The position numbers and the translations under genes are program-made. From the NCBI GenBank assembly GCA_023416335.1, contig JAEZHY010000030.1, positions 1 to 30,414 of the forward strand: 30,414 nt of DNA, in the 5' to 3' direction. The notes beneath the pieces were generated by a model, which was not told where the DNA came from, searched no databases, and saw only the letters and a program-made list of their open reading frames with translations. The stretch is from Pseudomonadota bacterium. Lineage in GTDB: Bacteria > Desulfobacterota > Syntrophobacteria > Syntrophobacterales > Syntrophobacteraceae. This document shows positions 9,401 to 17,442 of this stretch, in pieces; the first letter of the stretch is position 1; each line of letters begins with the position of its first letter.

Positions 9401-9797
9401 GGTAATGGAACTGGTTCACAACACCGTCGGGTGCGTTTGTCTGCCTGTATCCACGCAGCTTGGTCTTATTCGGCAGACCCGAATGCATCTTCTGAGTATA
9501 TTCCCCCAGTTCGATCTCATAATAATCGGATCCGAGGTATGTAGTCTGGTCCGGAACTGCCACCGGGATGTACTCACCCGTGGGCGTGGGGCTCACGCCA
9601 CTGATATAAAGCCCCGGCAAAGGATCCACAAACTTCGCCAGGGCCGGGCTGTTGGCCCAGTTGGGTGTGTTGAAATAATCCGGAATATAGTATCCGTTAG
9701 TATCGACCAGTAATTGCCCCTGGGCTCGATCCGCTCCGCATGGAATGGAAATAGCCAATACCAAGCTGACTATAAAAAACAGAAATCTCGTTCTCAT
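6489..9797 (-). CDS. large secreted multicopper oxidase with fibronectin type III domain
   Basis: A 1102-aa exported protein with signal peptide MRTRFLFFIVSLVLAISIPC. All four copper-ligand motifs are present in the multicopper oxidase order: TLHLHGG (~199), FYHDHAYG (~285), THPIHFHLFD (~840) and WHCHILSHEENDMM (~950), so a type 1 site plus a trinuclear centre is expected. A fibronectin type III-like domain follows (~970-1070), then a Gly5 run and a short hydrophobic tail ending LPAILMLLLGD. At about twice the length of laccase/CueO it resembles the very large bacterial oxidases, some of which oxidise Mn(II); substrate is unknown. The ATG at 9797 is chosen over 9851 because AGGAGG precedes it and the signal peptide starts there. 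No neighbour shares its strand closely, and dispersed repeats lie on both sides. Confidence 0.9.
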   Translation of the reverse strand: MRTRFLFFIVSLVLAISIPCGADRAQGQLLVDTNGYYIPDYFNTPNWANSPALAKFVDPLPGLYISGVSPTPTGEYIPVAVPDQTTYLGSDYYEIELGEYTQKMHSGLPNKTKLRGYRQTNAPDGVVNQFHYLGPVIVAKKGRPVRVKFTNNLPLGDHFLPVDPTIMGAGDFMIDYDPQTKEPKTMSNGTFSQSRATLHLHGGLSPWISDGTTHQWTAPAGVTDYPKGVSVSYVPDMWFDASGNTIASCSGQTSCGVAGATNDPGPGKLTFYWTNDQSARLMFYHDHAYGITRLNVYAGEAAGYLIKDPDLENRLAALGVPGTLGTTPDYDHVFPLIIQDKTFVDASNVMTTDPTWAWGTNPNKPAVTTPVTGDLWWPHVYMPAQNPYNPDMTGVNMMGRWMYGPWFFPPTPICGSSPDAVPPYCINYGAVPNEYYNASCDPTLGFCQPPERPGTPHPSWGAEAFLDTMMVNGTAYPTVEVDPTKYRFQILNASHDRFLNLQLYRAVSKVGYTNPTVAPYNFTGTGPTDLTEVAMVPASATAGFPAKWPTDGREGGVPDPATRGPAFIQIGTEGGVLPKPVALPNQPVQWNADPTMFNFGNVLNQRDGGGTLFVAPAERADVVVDFSKFAGQTLILYNDAPTAFPALDPHYDYYTGAPDRTDIGGYGPVLPGVGPNIRTVMQIRVKGSGGTATPDDYDMAFLSSLQAAFASPTGVFASTQHPIVVGQRAYNSNYNANFPAIFPNWGISRIADDAISFYTVNPDNTLTLNSNFAMERKAIHDEMGGVFDDYGRMSAKLGLEVKGINAATQNFILQNFIDPLTEIVKPDETQIWRITHNGVDTHPIHFHLFDVQLVNRVGWDGFIRLPDDNELGWKDTLRVSPLEDTIVALRPKKPAVPFKLPNNIRPLNPTMPLGNDMGFSQIDITDGGNLTPAMTNQMVNFGFEYTWHCHILSHEENDMMRPMGLAVAPDAPSNLNAISVGSGPSRHVNLTWTDNSRNETSFTIQRATDPAFTQNVVTVATVPSGADGPTTGIRTYSDVIGGTSTLYWYRVFASNTIGGTNPASTYPSVTVDSVFTSHVNSNGGGGGLNNSLPAILMLLLGD

Positions 9798-9977
9798 TTC
9801 CCCTCCTGCATTTCTTCCTGATGATAGCGATAGCCCTTCTCCCAAGGACACTAATCTGTACTTGTGGGCAACCTGCCGAGACCACTAATTCCACTCTCAA
9901 CAGAGTGGGATGTTCCTGTAATGTGTTTTGCCAAATCTTTTGTTAAACAAATTAGCGTCTCGGACCCAATCGGTATA

Positions 9978-9993
9978 TTGGACCTTGGTCCAA
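9978..9993. promoter_or_regulatory. 16-bp palindrome, possible operator
   Basis: TTGGACC and GGTCCAA separated by TT, about 180 bp upstream of the multicopper oxidase start. The size and symmetry suit a dimeric regulator. No matching known consensus was recognised. Confidence 0.4.
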
Positions 9994-10122
9994 CAGATTC
10001 ATATTCGGTTTGGTATAGCGGGCTTGCCTTATGCGGAGGGCGGCGGCAGGTAATTGTGAGGTGAGTTTATTTCCTAGACTTTCAAGGCATGTGTAATCGA
10101 CAAGCTGTACATTAGAGGACGT

Positions 10123-10217
10123 GGTTTGAACGAGAATGGAACCTGGATTCGGAAATGCTGCAGCGAAGGTAGCCCGGCTTTTGGGTGCCCACCGTCCGGC
10201 CATTCTCCGATGGGCAC
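10123..10217. repeat. dispersed palindromic repeat, copy 3
   Basis: Block 10123-10172 (GGTTTGAACGAGAATGGAAC...) is a diverged copy of 6205-6253 in the same orientation. It is followed by inverted arms GTGCCCA (10185-10191)/TGGGCAC (10211-10217), matching the arms at 370-397 and 6282-6339. The palindrome sits just downstream of purE on the minus strand and could serve as its terminator, although a U-run is missing. Confidence 0.7.
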
Positions 10218-10260
10218 CGCTCCGAAGGTGCGAGCTTAAGGCAACCGCGTCGCCAACAGA

Positions 10261-10782
10261 TTACTCTGTCTTGCGATTGGACAGGTATTCCTGCAGTTCT
10301 CTGTTCTTCTTCGAAATAACATCCTCGGCCATCTTCTTCTTGAATGCGGCATACTTGTCGGCAAGTTCCGCGTCCAGGAGCGAGAGAATCTGGACCGCAA
10401 GGACTGCTGCGTTGTAGGCTCCTCCTTTGCCGATGGCCATTGTGGCTACCGGAATGCCCGGGGGCATCTGTACCGTCGCGAGCAGGGAATCCATTCCGTT
10501 AAGCGGAGAAGAATCGATCGGGACTCCGATTACGGGAACAGTTGTATGCGCGGCGGCAACGCCGGCCAGGTGGGCCGCCCAGCCGGCACCGGCGATCAAC
10601 ACCTTTATGCCGCGTTCAGCCAGTCCCTTCGTGTATGCAGCCGCCTCATCTGGTGTCCGATGAGCTGATAGAATCTTTATTTCGTAGGACACCTCGAATT
10701 TTTCCAGTATGCCGAGCGCTTCTTCCATAACCGGGATATCCGAATTGCTGCCCATTATTATTCCGACAAGCGGCTTATTCAT
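10261..10782 (-). CDS. purE: N5-carboxyaminoimidazole ribonucleotide mutase
   Basis: A 173-aa class I PurE, which moves the carboxylate of N5-CAIR to give CAIR in purine synthesis. Signatures are GSNSDIPVM (11-19), SAHRTPD with catalytic His41, [10 protein letters not shown], and the [24 protein letters not shown] segment with [14 protein letters not shown] [11 protein letters not shown]. The length is normal. It lies 58 bp downstream of purL on the same strand, so co-transcription is likely. No purK is present in the window. The ATG at 10782 has AAAAGGTG upstream. Confidence 0.97.
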   Translation of the reverse strand: MNKPLVGIIMGSNSDIPVMEEALGILEKFEVSYEIKILSAHRTPDEAAAYTKGLAERGIKVLIAGAGWAAHLAGVAAAHTTVPVIGVPIDSSPLNGMDSLLATVQMPPGIPVATMAIGKGGAYNAAVLAVQILSLLDAELADKYAAFKKKMAEDVISKKNRELQEYLSNRKTE

Positions 10783-10840
10783 CTATTCTGCACCTTTTAA
10801 TTGATGTAACTAATTGCAACCCGTATACGGCAGCCTCAAA

Positions 10841-13834
10841 TCAATTCAGGTTCCGCATCCAGGTTTTCCTCAAGGAATCGATATTTTCCCGCAGCACTTC
10901 ATTTCCGGATTGTCCACGGATAACCAGTTCCGCGGTTTCGGTAACCTCACCAACGACTGCGGCGGGCATGCCTTTGAAGGCCTCTTCGAACAGGCCGCGG
11001 TTTTCCTTGGGAATGGTCATAAGGAATCGGCCGCAGGATTCACTGAAGAGAACCTGGTCGTCACGCATGTTCGCATCGGCAGGAACGGGTACCTTCGAAA
11101 GGTCCAGCGTCATCCCGAGACGGCCGCCTATCGCCGACATCGCCGCGTGGATGGCAAGGCCTCCCCTGTAAATTCCATGGCAGGATGCAGGCAAGCCGGA
11201 AGCGATCACCCGCTCGACGGCCCTGTAGAGCGCCAGGAACTCATCAGGTTCGACTTTCGGCACGTTCAGGCCCGTATACCCGAGCAACTCATAGTACGCG
11301 GAAGCCCCCAGTTCGTTCCTGGTAAGGCCCACTACGCAGAACAGATCTCCCGCCGACTTTGCTTCCATGGTCTGGGATTTCAGAACGTCGGGAACGATTC
11401 CCGTGGCCGTGAACTGCATCGTCGGAAGCCCGCTCACCTTGTGCCGCTCCCCAAAAGGCCCGGCGAGATGACCGTCCACATACATGCTGTCTTTCCCGGA
11501 AAGCAGCGGTATCCCATATTTGAGGCACATATCCCGAAGCGCCCAGTTGGCCCGGACCAGTTGAGCCGCTTTGTACTTGCCGTCGGGATTCCTGGCCGGA
11601 TCGTACTGGATGTTCGGCCAGCAGAAGTTGTCTACTCCTCCGATTTCTTCGAGCCTGCCTCCGACTGCAAGGATGCGTCGGACAGCCTCGTCGATCGTAG
11701 CTGCAATCATGTGATAGGCATCGATTTCCGAATAGGTCGGATTGAGCGCCTGGGAAACCGCGAGCCCCGTGTTTCTCCCAAGAACGGGACGAATTACCGC
11801 CGCGTCGTTCGGGATATCGCGGTCCCGGCCCACCATGAACTTTACCGCACTGCCGCCCTGTACCTCGTGGTCGTACTGGCGCTGAATCCACTCGCGGCTG
11901 CAGAGATTCGGGCTTGCCAGCAGCTCATTCAGGAGCGCACCGAGGTTCGACGGTTCGGACAGAACCGGCTCCATCAGGCCGCGCGCTTCCGGCGACAGCC
12001 ATTCGGATTCGAACACCCACTGCGGAAAATCTTCGGAGAAGAAGCTGAGATCGAGGTAGGCACAGGTTTTGCCGCCGTATTTCAGGTGCAGCTTTCCCGT
12101 CTTTTCATAACGGCCTATAACCGTACTCTCGACGTCATGTTTTCGCGAGAGTTCCATGAAACGATCGAGACTCTCGGGCCTGATCGCGACGGTCATCCGT
12201 TCCTGGGATTCAGAAATCCAAATTTCCCAGACATCGAGGCCTTCATACTTGAGAGGCACCTTGTCGACGTCCACGCATACGCCTCCGGCCATGCCGGCGG
12301 ACTCCCCGACCGAGGACGAAAGTCCGCCGCCTCCATTATCGGTAATGAAGGTGATTAAGTCTTCGTCACGCGCTTCCAGCAGGAAGTCATGCATCTTCTT
12401 TTGCGTGTACGGGTCGCCTATCTGCACGTGCCCTGCAGGAGTATTCTCGCTGTAGGATTCGCTCGAAGCGGTTACCCCGTGAATTCCGTCTTTTCCGACC
12501 CGTCCACCGCACATGATGACCAGGTCTCCGTCTCCGGGCTGCTTCAATTCAACCGGTTTGCCGTGGACCTTGCCCGGCATGATTCCGAGAGAAGCAACAA
12601 ATACGAGGCACTTCCCGAGATACGACGGATGGAAAAAGAGATTTCCAAATGGAGTGGGTACGCCGTGCTTATTGCCTCCGTCCTTCACGCCTTCGACTAT
12701 TCCGTCAAGCAAACGCCTCGGATGAAGGTGCGGCCGCAACGGCCCCTTGTAATCACGAGGGCCGACACAGTAGCCATACAACCCCGCAATCAGGCGGGAA
12801 CCTTTGCCGGTCCCCATGATGTCCCTGTAAATACCGACAATCCCAGTAAGAGACCCGCCGTAGGCTTCCATGTTCGAAGGGCTGTTGTGAGTCTCTCCAG
12901 TTACCGAATAGTAGAAATCATCATCGAAGCGAGCTACTCCCGCGTTATCCCACAAGACCGAAACGACCCAGTCCTTCTGCTTCTGAATCTGGAGCGTCGG
13001 GGCCTGGATGCAGCTTTTGAAGAGGTTGGTCACCTCGGTCTTCTCACCCGTCGCCAGGTCATGGTAAAGGAATTTGCCGCGGAAGGTATTGTGATTGCAA
13101 TGGTCGCTGCGCGCCTGTGAAATGGCCTCAAGCTCGACGTCGGTCGGCACGGAGAGCCCCATCTTCCTGCGCTCTGCGAGGATCTCGGGCCTCAGGAAAT
13201 AATTTCTGATGACAGGGATGTCGTTCCTGTTGAGGGCCAGGTTTCTCTCGTCACTCAGCTCTGCGAGCTGATCGTCGCTTTCGATCGGGATTTCGGCAAC
13301 AGACGGAGTATGGGCAAGAAGGACCTTGGGAACAATGATGCCGATTCCTTCCTTCTCGTTCCATTCCGCTCGCGAATAGACCCGCCATTGCTGGATTATT
13401 TCATTTGCGAGCAGTTCACGCGCAAGCGTCTCGGCCTGTGCGCGGTCAAGCGGAGCCTTCTTGAGCAGGTATAACCGGGAAGTGTATGCGGAGTCTTCCG
13501 TCGCAGGTTTCTTTCCGAGAAAGTCGCCAATGGCTTCAATTGCCACGCTGCCCGCCGTATCGCGGACCCCGGGACGGTAACCGACCCAGATCGCCCAGTC
13601 GAAATCGGACGCGATGCTTCCAAAAGACGATACCTGGGTAACGGGATTGGTAAAGATTTCCGTCCGAACGGCTTCGAGTTCCTGGTCCGAAAGCCCCGTA
13701 TCCAGTGTCAGGATGCTTATCACCCGCACTTCGCCGATTTCCCAGCCGAAATAGTTGCGCACCCTCCGGCAAAGGCTCGCACCTTCAGGGTCGAAGAGGT
13801 GGTCTTTTAAAGCTGTTTCCAGTCTTCTTGCCAT
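10841..13834 (-). CDS. purL: phosphoribosylformylglycinamidine synthase, PurS-PurL fusion
   Basis: A 997-aa ATP-dependent FGAM synthase for purine synthesis. The N-terminal ~200 residues are PurS-like (MARRLETALKDHLFDPEG..., and YRPGVRDTAGSVAIEAIGDFLG). The PurL body follows, with ARSDHCNHNTFRGKF, a GGSLTGIVGIYRD segment, VGKDGIHGVTASSES, DNGGGGLSSSVGES and LLSGKDSMYV. The C-terminal glutaminase domain of the 1300-aa enterobacterial enzyme is absent, so a separate PurQ must supply ammonia; none is in the window. The start at 13834 is preferred over ATG 13867 or TTG 13873 because the PurS motif begins there; the ribosome binding site is weak, so this remains uncertain. purE follows after 58 bp. 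Confidence 0.93.
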   Translation of the reverse strand: MARRLETALKDHLFDPEGASLCRRVRNYFGWEIGEVRVISILTLDTGLSDQELEAVRTEIFTNPVTQVSSFGSIASDFDWAIWVGYRPGVRDTAGSVAIEAIGDFLGKKPATEDSAYTSRLYLLKKAPLDRAQAETLARELLANEIIQQWRVYSRAEWNEKEGIGIIVPKVLLAHTPSVAEIPIESDDQLAELSDERNLALNRNDIPVIRNYFLRPEILAERRKMGLSVPTDVELEAISQARSDHCNHNTFRGKFLYHDLATGEKTEVTNLFKSCIQAPTLQIQKQKDWVVSVLWDNAGVARFDDDFYYSVTGETHNSPSNMEAYGGSLTGIVGIYRDIMGTGKGSRLIAGLYGYCVGPRDYKGPLRPHLHPRRLLDGIVEGVKDGGNKHGVPTPFGNLFFHPSYLGKCLVFVASLGIMPGKVHGKPVELKQPGDGDLVIMCGGRVGKDGIHGVTASSESYSENTPAGHVQIGDPYTQKKMHDFLLEARDEDLITFITDNGGGGLSSSVGESAGMAGGVCVDVDKVPLKYEGLDVWEIWISESQERMTVAIRPESLDRFMELSRKHDVESTVIGRYEKTGKLHLKYGGKTCAYLDLSFFSEDFPQWVFESEWLSPEARGLMEPVLSEPSNLGALLNELLASPNLCSREWIQRQYDHEVQGGSAVKFMVGRDRDIPNDAAVIRPVLGRNTGLAVSQALNPTYSEIDAYHMIAATIDEAVRRILAVGGRLEEIGGVDNFCWPNIQYDPARNPDGKYKAAQLVRANWALRDMCLKYGIPLLSGKDSMYVDGHLAGPFGERHKVSGLPTMQFTATGIVPDVLKSQTMEAKSAGDLFCVVGLTRNELGASAYYELLGYTGLNVPKVEPDEFLALYRAVERVIASGLPASCHGIYRGGLAIHAAMSAIGGRLGMTLDLSKVPVPADANMRDDQVLFSESCGRFLMTIPKENRGLFEEAFKGMPAAVVGEVTETAELVIRGQSGNEVLRENIDSLRKTWMRNLN

Positions 13835-13884
13835 AAATTTATCCGTTTCCAGTCCGGTTAAGATCATCTCCAAAAGAGAATGAG

Positions 13885-13909
13885 CGGACCGCCCGCGGCG
13901 GGCTGTCCG
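13885..13909 (-). terminator. GC-rich hairpin downstream of mntP
   Basis: Stem of CGGAC/GTCCG and GCCCG/CGGGC with one mismatch and a 3-nt loop, lying between the mntP stop and purL. On the minus strand it is followed by a pyrimidine-rich TCATTCTCTTTT, a modest terminator tail. Confidence 0.5.
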
Positions 13910-13946
13910 GCAGAAACGACGGAAGTTTCCCGCCGGTTTGAAGCAA

Positions 13947-14495
13947 TCATATAACGAGCTTGACGGCTATAGCCATCAGTACGATTCCTCCGGCCACTTC
14001 CATCCAGCGTCCGAATCTCCCTGAAAGCCGATTGCCCAGTTTCATCGATACCCAGGTCATAGCCCCGGCAGTAATTCCAATCCAAATGGCCGGAAAGATA
14101 AGCCCAGAGCCAAGAATACCTATGCTGAACCCGACGCCGAGAGCATCCAGGCTCGTAGCCACCGAAAGCATCAGCAGACTGAACCCTCGGGTTGGATCGG
14201 CACATTCGACGGGCTCTTTCGTGTCCTTTCGGAGAAAGCTCTCGAACGTCATTTTGAGGCCGATTATGAAAAGCAGTGTGAAGGCAATCCAGGGGGCCCA
14301 CACACTCGCAACGCCAACGAGGTGCTGCCCCAGGAACCACCCGAGAAGCGGCATAATAAACTGAAAGAGGCCGAAGTGAAAGGAAAGCCTGAAGATTTGC
14401 CTCGGGCGGCAAAACCGAACCCCTACACCCATCCCCACCGCAAAAGTGTCGCAACCGAGCGCCAGGGCTATCAGGGCTATTTCAAAGAATTTCAA
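13947..14495 (-). CDS. mntP: manganese efflux pump MntP
   Basis: A 182-aa inner-membrane protein of the MntP (former DUF204) family, which exports Mn(II). Six hydrophobic segments are arranged as two repeats of three. The signature aspartates are visible in LALGCDTFAVG (Asp16) and SVATSLDALGVG (Asp117). The start is TTG, preceded by GAAGG at suitable spacing, and an in-frame stop lies just upstream. A terminator separates it from the PilZ-like gene, so it probably has its own promoter. I looked for the yybP-ykoY manganese riboswitch often found upstream of this family and did not recognise it in the short leader. Confidence 0.93.
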   Translation of the reverse strand: MKFFEIALIALALGCDTFAVGMGVGVRFCRPRQIFRLSFHFGLFQFIMPLLGWFLGQHLVGVASVWAPWIAFTLLFIIGLKMTFESFLRKDTKEPVECADPTRGFSLLMLSVATSLDALGVGFSIGILGSGLIFPAIWIGITAGAMTWVSMKLGNRLSGRFGRWMEVAGGIVLMAIAVKLVI

Positions 14496-14532
14496 ATCGG
14501 GCCTTCTTTATGAGATCGGTCTCTTCAAAACA

Positions 14533-14569
14533 GATTTCCCGGACCGAACTTCGTCTGATCCGGGAAATC
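14533..14569 (-). terminator. intrinsic terminator after the PilZ-like gene
   Basis: Perfect 11-bp stem GATTTCCCGGA/TCCGGGAAATC with a 15-nt loop. On the minus strand it is followed by TGTTTTG. It probably ends the thrS-pheT-pilZ transcript and separates it from mntP. Confidence 0.75.
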
Positions 14570-14615
14570 AATTCCGGGGAAAACTTGCTATGCCAACTTC
14601 AGACGCGTTTCACGA

Positions 14616-15032
14616 TTATGTGTAATAGCAACTGTAAATGCTGCCGAGGGATTCGTACTGCTCGGCAAGATCCGTGAATAGCCTCTCCTGCTCCCGCTCG
14701 GCATTCATATATTTAATAGCCATGCCCTTCGGAGAAAGGGAGTCCCCCGGACCATAGATATTGGTCCAGACGACTTCGCCCTGGAGTTCGATGAGATTCT
14801 TGAACCCGGGAAATTGGAGGATAAGCTTCCCTCTCGCATTCAGAGGCGCAGGTCTCTTGCTCATTACGAGCATTCCCCGTTCGTTGAAATGCATCGAAGT
14901 TCCTTTATATACCTGGTCTCCATGGTGGAAGGTGACCTCGCAGGGGAGCTTCTTATCAACGATCAGATCCTTATGCTCTCTTTTTTCGGCTTTCTCGCCG
15001 CCCAGGGCTTCCTTGAATTCCTGCTCGTTCAT
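14616..15032 (-). CDS. PilZ-like domain protein
   Basis: A 138-aa cytoplasmic protein. The segment KLPCEVTFHHGDQVYKGTSMHFNERGMLVMS and the following GKLILQFPGFKNLIELQGEVVWTN match the beta-barrel rhythm of PilZ domains, with a late KGMAIKYMN strand. The c-di-GMP-binding motifs RxxxR and D/NxSxxG are not intact: the first is replaced by KREHKDLIVDK, and the second reads HFNERG. If it is a PilZ domain it may not bind c-di-GMP. The start lies 7 bp after the pheT stop, so it is the last gene of that operon. The family call is moderately sure. Confidence 0.65.
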   Translation of the reverse strand: MNEQEFKEALGGEKAEKREHKDLIVDKKLPCEVTFHHGDQVYKGTSMHFNERGMLVMSKRPAPLNARGKLILQFPGFKNLIELQGEVVWTNIYGPGDSLSPKGMAIKYMNAEREQERLFTDLAEQYESLGSIYSCYYT

Positions 15033-15039
15033 CTCAAAT

Positions 15040-17442
15040 CTACCTCAGGGAAACTCCAAATTTGGCCATCACTTTTTCGACAAGCTTGCCGTGTATTTCG
15101 TTTATTTCCTCATCGGTGAGGCTCCTGTCCGCGGCGCGGTACGTGAGCCGATAGCCAATGCTCTTCTTACCCGATCCGAGCTGTTGGCTCCTAAATATAT
15201 CGAAAATATCGGTTTTCTCCAACAGAGGTTCATTGAGGGAATGAATAAAATCAAGAGGTTCCTCCACCGGAAGGCTTTCATCCGCAACAAGCGCCATATC
15301 TCGCGAGACCGCCGGGAATTTCGGCAGGCTCTTGTATACCGGAACAGGCCCTCTCAAAGCGAAGAGTCTCTCGAAATCCAGCCTGAAAAGATATACCTGC
15401 CGTTTAAGATCGAAAGCCGCCTGAACATCGGGATGCACTTTGCCGAGTTCCCCGACGCGTTCGCCAGCCACATATACGGAAGCTGAAGCATATGGATCGA
15501 GCCATGGAGGGAGCGAGTCGGCCCGAAAACGGACATCTTCTATCCTGAGGAAATCGGTAATTGCTTCCACCGCTCCTTTCACATCCGTGTAATCAGCTTC
15601 CTCATCCCCGCTGTAGATGGCCCTGGAGATGCGCTTGCCCGCTATGATGCCTGCCAGGTGTTGAGGTTCGTCGGCGAGGAGTTCGCCTTCCCTGGGCAGA
15701 AAAACCTTGCTCAGCTCGAATATCCTGACCGTCTCGCTTCGGCGGTCGAAATTGTACCGGGCATTTTGCAGCAACCCGGGCACCAGGCTCGTGCGCATCA
15801 CTGCCTGCTCGTCGCTTAAAGGGTTTTTCAGCCGGATCGGATTCATCAGGAGATCCCCTTCGGGATACCCGAGCTTCTTCAGGCTTTCGTAAGAAATGAA
15901 GGAGTAGTTGATCACTTCGTAAAACCCCGCCCCTACCATCATCTCCTTGACCTCCTGCCGCGTTCTCTGGCGAGGATCGAAAGAGGCGGATTCCACGGCA
16001 ACCATGGGCCGTGTGACAGGAACTCCATCATATCCGGCCAGGCGCGCGATCTCTTCGGTCAGATCGACTTCCCTCGTGACGTCGCTGCGGAAAAGAGGCG
16101 GGATCACACGGAGGCAGTTTTCTCCGAGGTCTTCAACCCGCATTTCGATTTGATCCAGTATGGTTTTCATTTCCGCGGCGGAAAGATTCGTTCCGAGAAA
16201 ACGGTTGGTCCTGTTCACCCGCAGAGTCAAAACTGACGGAGTGATCTTTTCCGGATAGACGTCTATTCTACCGGATGCGATTTCGCCCCCGCCGACTTCC
16301 TGCATGAGAGCGGCGGCACGGTCCAGAGCCCGCAGGACTCCGTCGGGATCGATCCCACGCTCGAAACGATAACTTGACTCGGTTTTCAGTCCGAGTTTCC
16401 TGCTGCTGCGGCGGATGGATTGCGGCTGGAAATAGGCACTTTCGATAAGGACATTGACGGTATCCGGCGATATCTCCGAATTCAGCCCGCCCATTATTCC
16501 GCCGATCGCGACAGGACCGACTCCGTCGCAAATGAGAACGGCATTTTCAGGAAGAAGGCGTTCCACACCGTCAAGGGTGGTGAACTTTTCACCACTTGCA
16601 GCCTGACGCACCACTATGCGGTGTTCGCGCAAACGATCGAAATCGAATGCATGGAGCGGTTGGCCGAGTTCCATCATGATGTAGTTGGTAACATCGACTA
16701 TATTGCTGATCGAGCGCAGACCGATTGCTTCCACCCTGTCCTTTAGCCAGGCGGGAGAAGGACCGATCTTCACGCCCCTGATCACTCGCGCGGAGTACCT
16801 CGGGCAACCGGCGGGATCGTCTATGGTAACCGAAGTGAGGGATTCAATCGGCGGACCGCTGTCCTTGACGGAAGCAGGGGGATATTTCAGAGGATTTTTG
16901 CAGAGTGCGGCAACCTCCCGCGCAATACCGACAACGGAGAGGCAATCTCCACGGTTGGGCGTTATAGCTACCTCCATCAGAATATCGTCGATCCCGAGGG
17001 CTTTGTCCAGGCGGACACCCAGGGGAGTATTCGTCGGCAGCAGCATGATTCCGCTGTGGTCATCGCTCAGTCCCAGTTCTTTTTCCGAGCAGAGCATTCC
17101 CTGCGAGAGCACGCCGCGCACTTTCATTTCCCGGACCACACCGCCGGAGAGTTCCGCACCTTCCACGGCGAGGGGGGCAACCGCACCTGCGCGCACGTTC
17201 GGAGCGCCGCAAACTATGCTGTAAGTGCTGCGCCCGTCGGATACGTTGCAGAGGCTGAGACGGTCGGCTTTAGGGTGACGCTCGACCGAGTCTATCCGGA
17301 CTGTTATCACCTTGCTCAGCTGCGGATATCGGGGGGAAACCGCCTCAACTTCGAGGCCGGCCATGGTGAGCCCGTCCGCAATCCGTTCGGGTGACAGGGT
17401 GCAATCGACATAATCGGAAAGCCATTTGAGACTGATAAGCAT
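15040..17442 (-). CDS. pheT: phenylalanyl-tRNA synthetase beta subunit
   Basis: An 800-aa beta chain of the heterotetrameric enzyme that charges tRNA-Phe. Domains in order: an N-terminal piece MLISLKWLSDYVD, the EMAP/OB tRNA-binding domain (~40-150, with VERHPKADRLSLCNV), the B3/B4 editing region (with VDVTNYIMMELGQPLHAFD), the B5 domain, the catalytic-like core (FYEVINYSFIS), and a C-terminal ferredoxin-fold anticodon-binding domain (PKFPAVSRDMALVADE). Length is normal. AGGAAC precedes the ATG by a few bases. It is separated from pheS by an unusually long 287 bp containing a terminator-like hairpin. Confidence 0.97.
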   Translation of the reverse strand: MLISLKWLSDYVDCTLSPERIADGLTMAGLEVEAVSPRYPQLSKVITVRIDSVERHPKADRLSLCNVSDGRSTYSIVCGAPNVRAGAVAPLAVEGAELSGGVVREMKVRGVLSQGMLCSEKELGLSDDHSGIMLLPTNTPLGVRLDKALGIDDILMEVAITPNRGDCLSVVGIAREVAALCKNPLKYPPASVKDSGPPIESLTSVTIDDPAGCPRYSARVIRGVKIGPSPAWLKDRVEAIGLRSISNIVDVTNYIMMELGQPLHAFDFDRLREHRIVVRQAASGEKFTTLDGVERLLPENAVLICDGVGPVAIGGIMGGLNSEISPDTVNVLIESAYFQPQSIRRSSRKLGLKTESSYRFERGIDPDGVLRALDRAAALMQEVGGGEIASGRIDVYPEKITPSVLTLRVNRTNRFLGTNLSAAEMKTILDQIEMRVEDLGENCLRVIPPLFRSDVTREVDLTEEIARLAGYDGVPVTRPMVAVESASFDPRQRTRQEVKEMMVGAGFYEVINYSFISYESLKKLGYPEGDLLMNPIRLKNPLSDEQAVMRTSLVPGLLQNARYNFDRRSETVRIFELSKVFLPREGELLADEPQHLAGIIAGKRISRAIYSGDEEADYTDVKGAVEAITDFLRIEDVRFRADSLPPWLDPYASASVYVAGERVGELGKVHPDVQAAFDLKRQVYLFRLDFERLFALRGPVPVYKSLPKFPAVSRDMALVADESLPVEEPLDFIHSLNEPLLEKTDIFDIFRSQQLGSGKKSIGYRLTYRAADRSLTDEEINEIHGKLVEKVMAKFGVSLR

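Larger units (their letters stand above)
9798..10260. other. upstream region of the multicopper oxidase
   Basis: No gene is seen. Two short inverted repeats may be operators: CCACTC/GAGTGG (9891-9908) and the near-perfect palindrome TTGGACC-TT-GGTCCAA (9978-9993). Further out lies the dispersed repeat at 10123-10217. I could not identify a convincing promoter. Confidence 0.5.

Noticed and set aside
10814..12358. 514-aa plus-strand frame opposite purL
   Set aside because: Antisense shadow of the conserved PurS-PurL coding sequence.
14496..14615. yybP-ykoY manganese riboswitch before mntP
   Set aside because: Only a terminator stem and a short leader fit here; the conserved riboswitch core was not seen.
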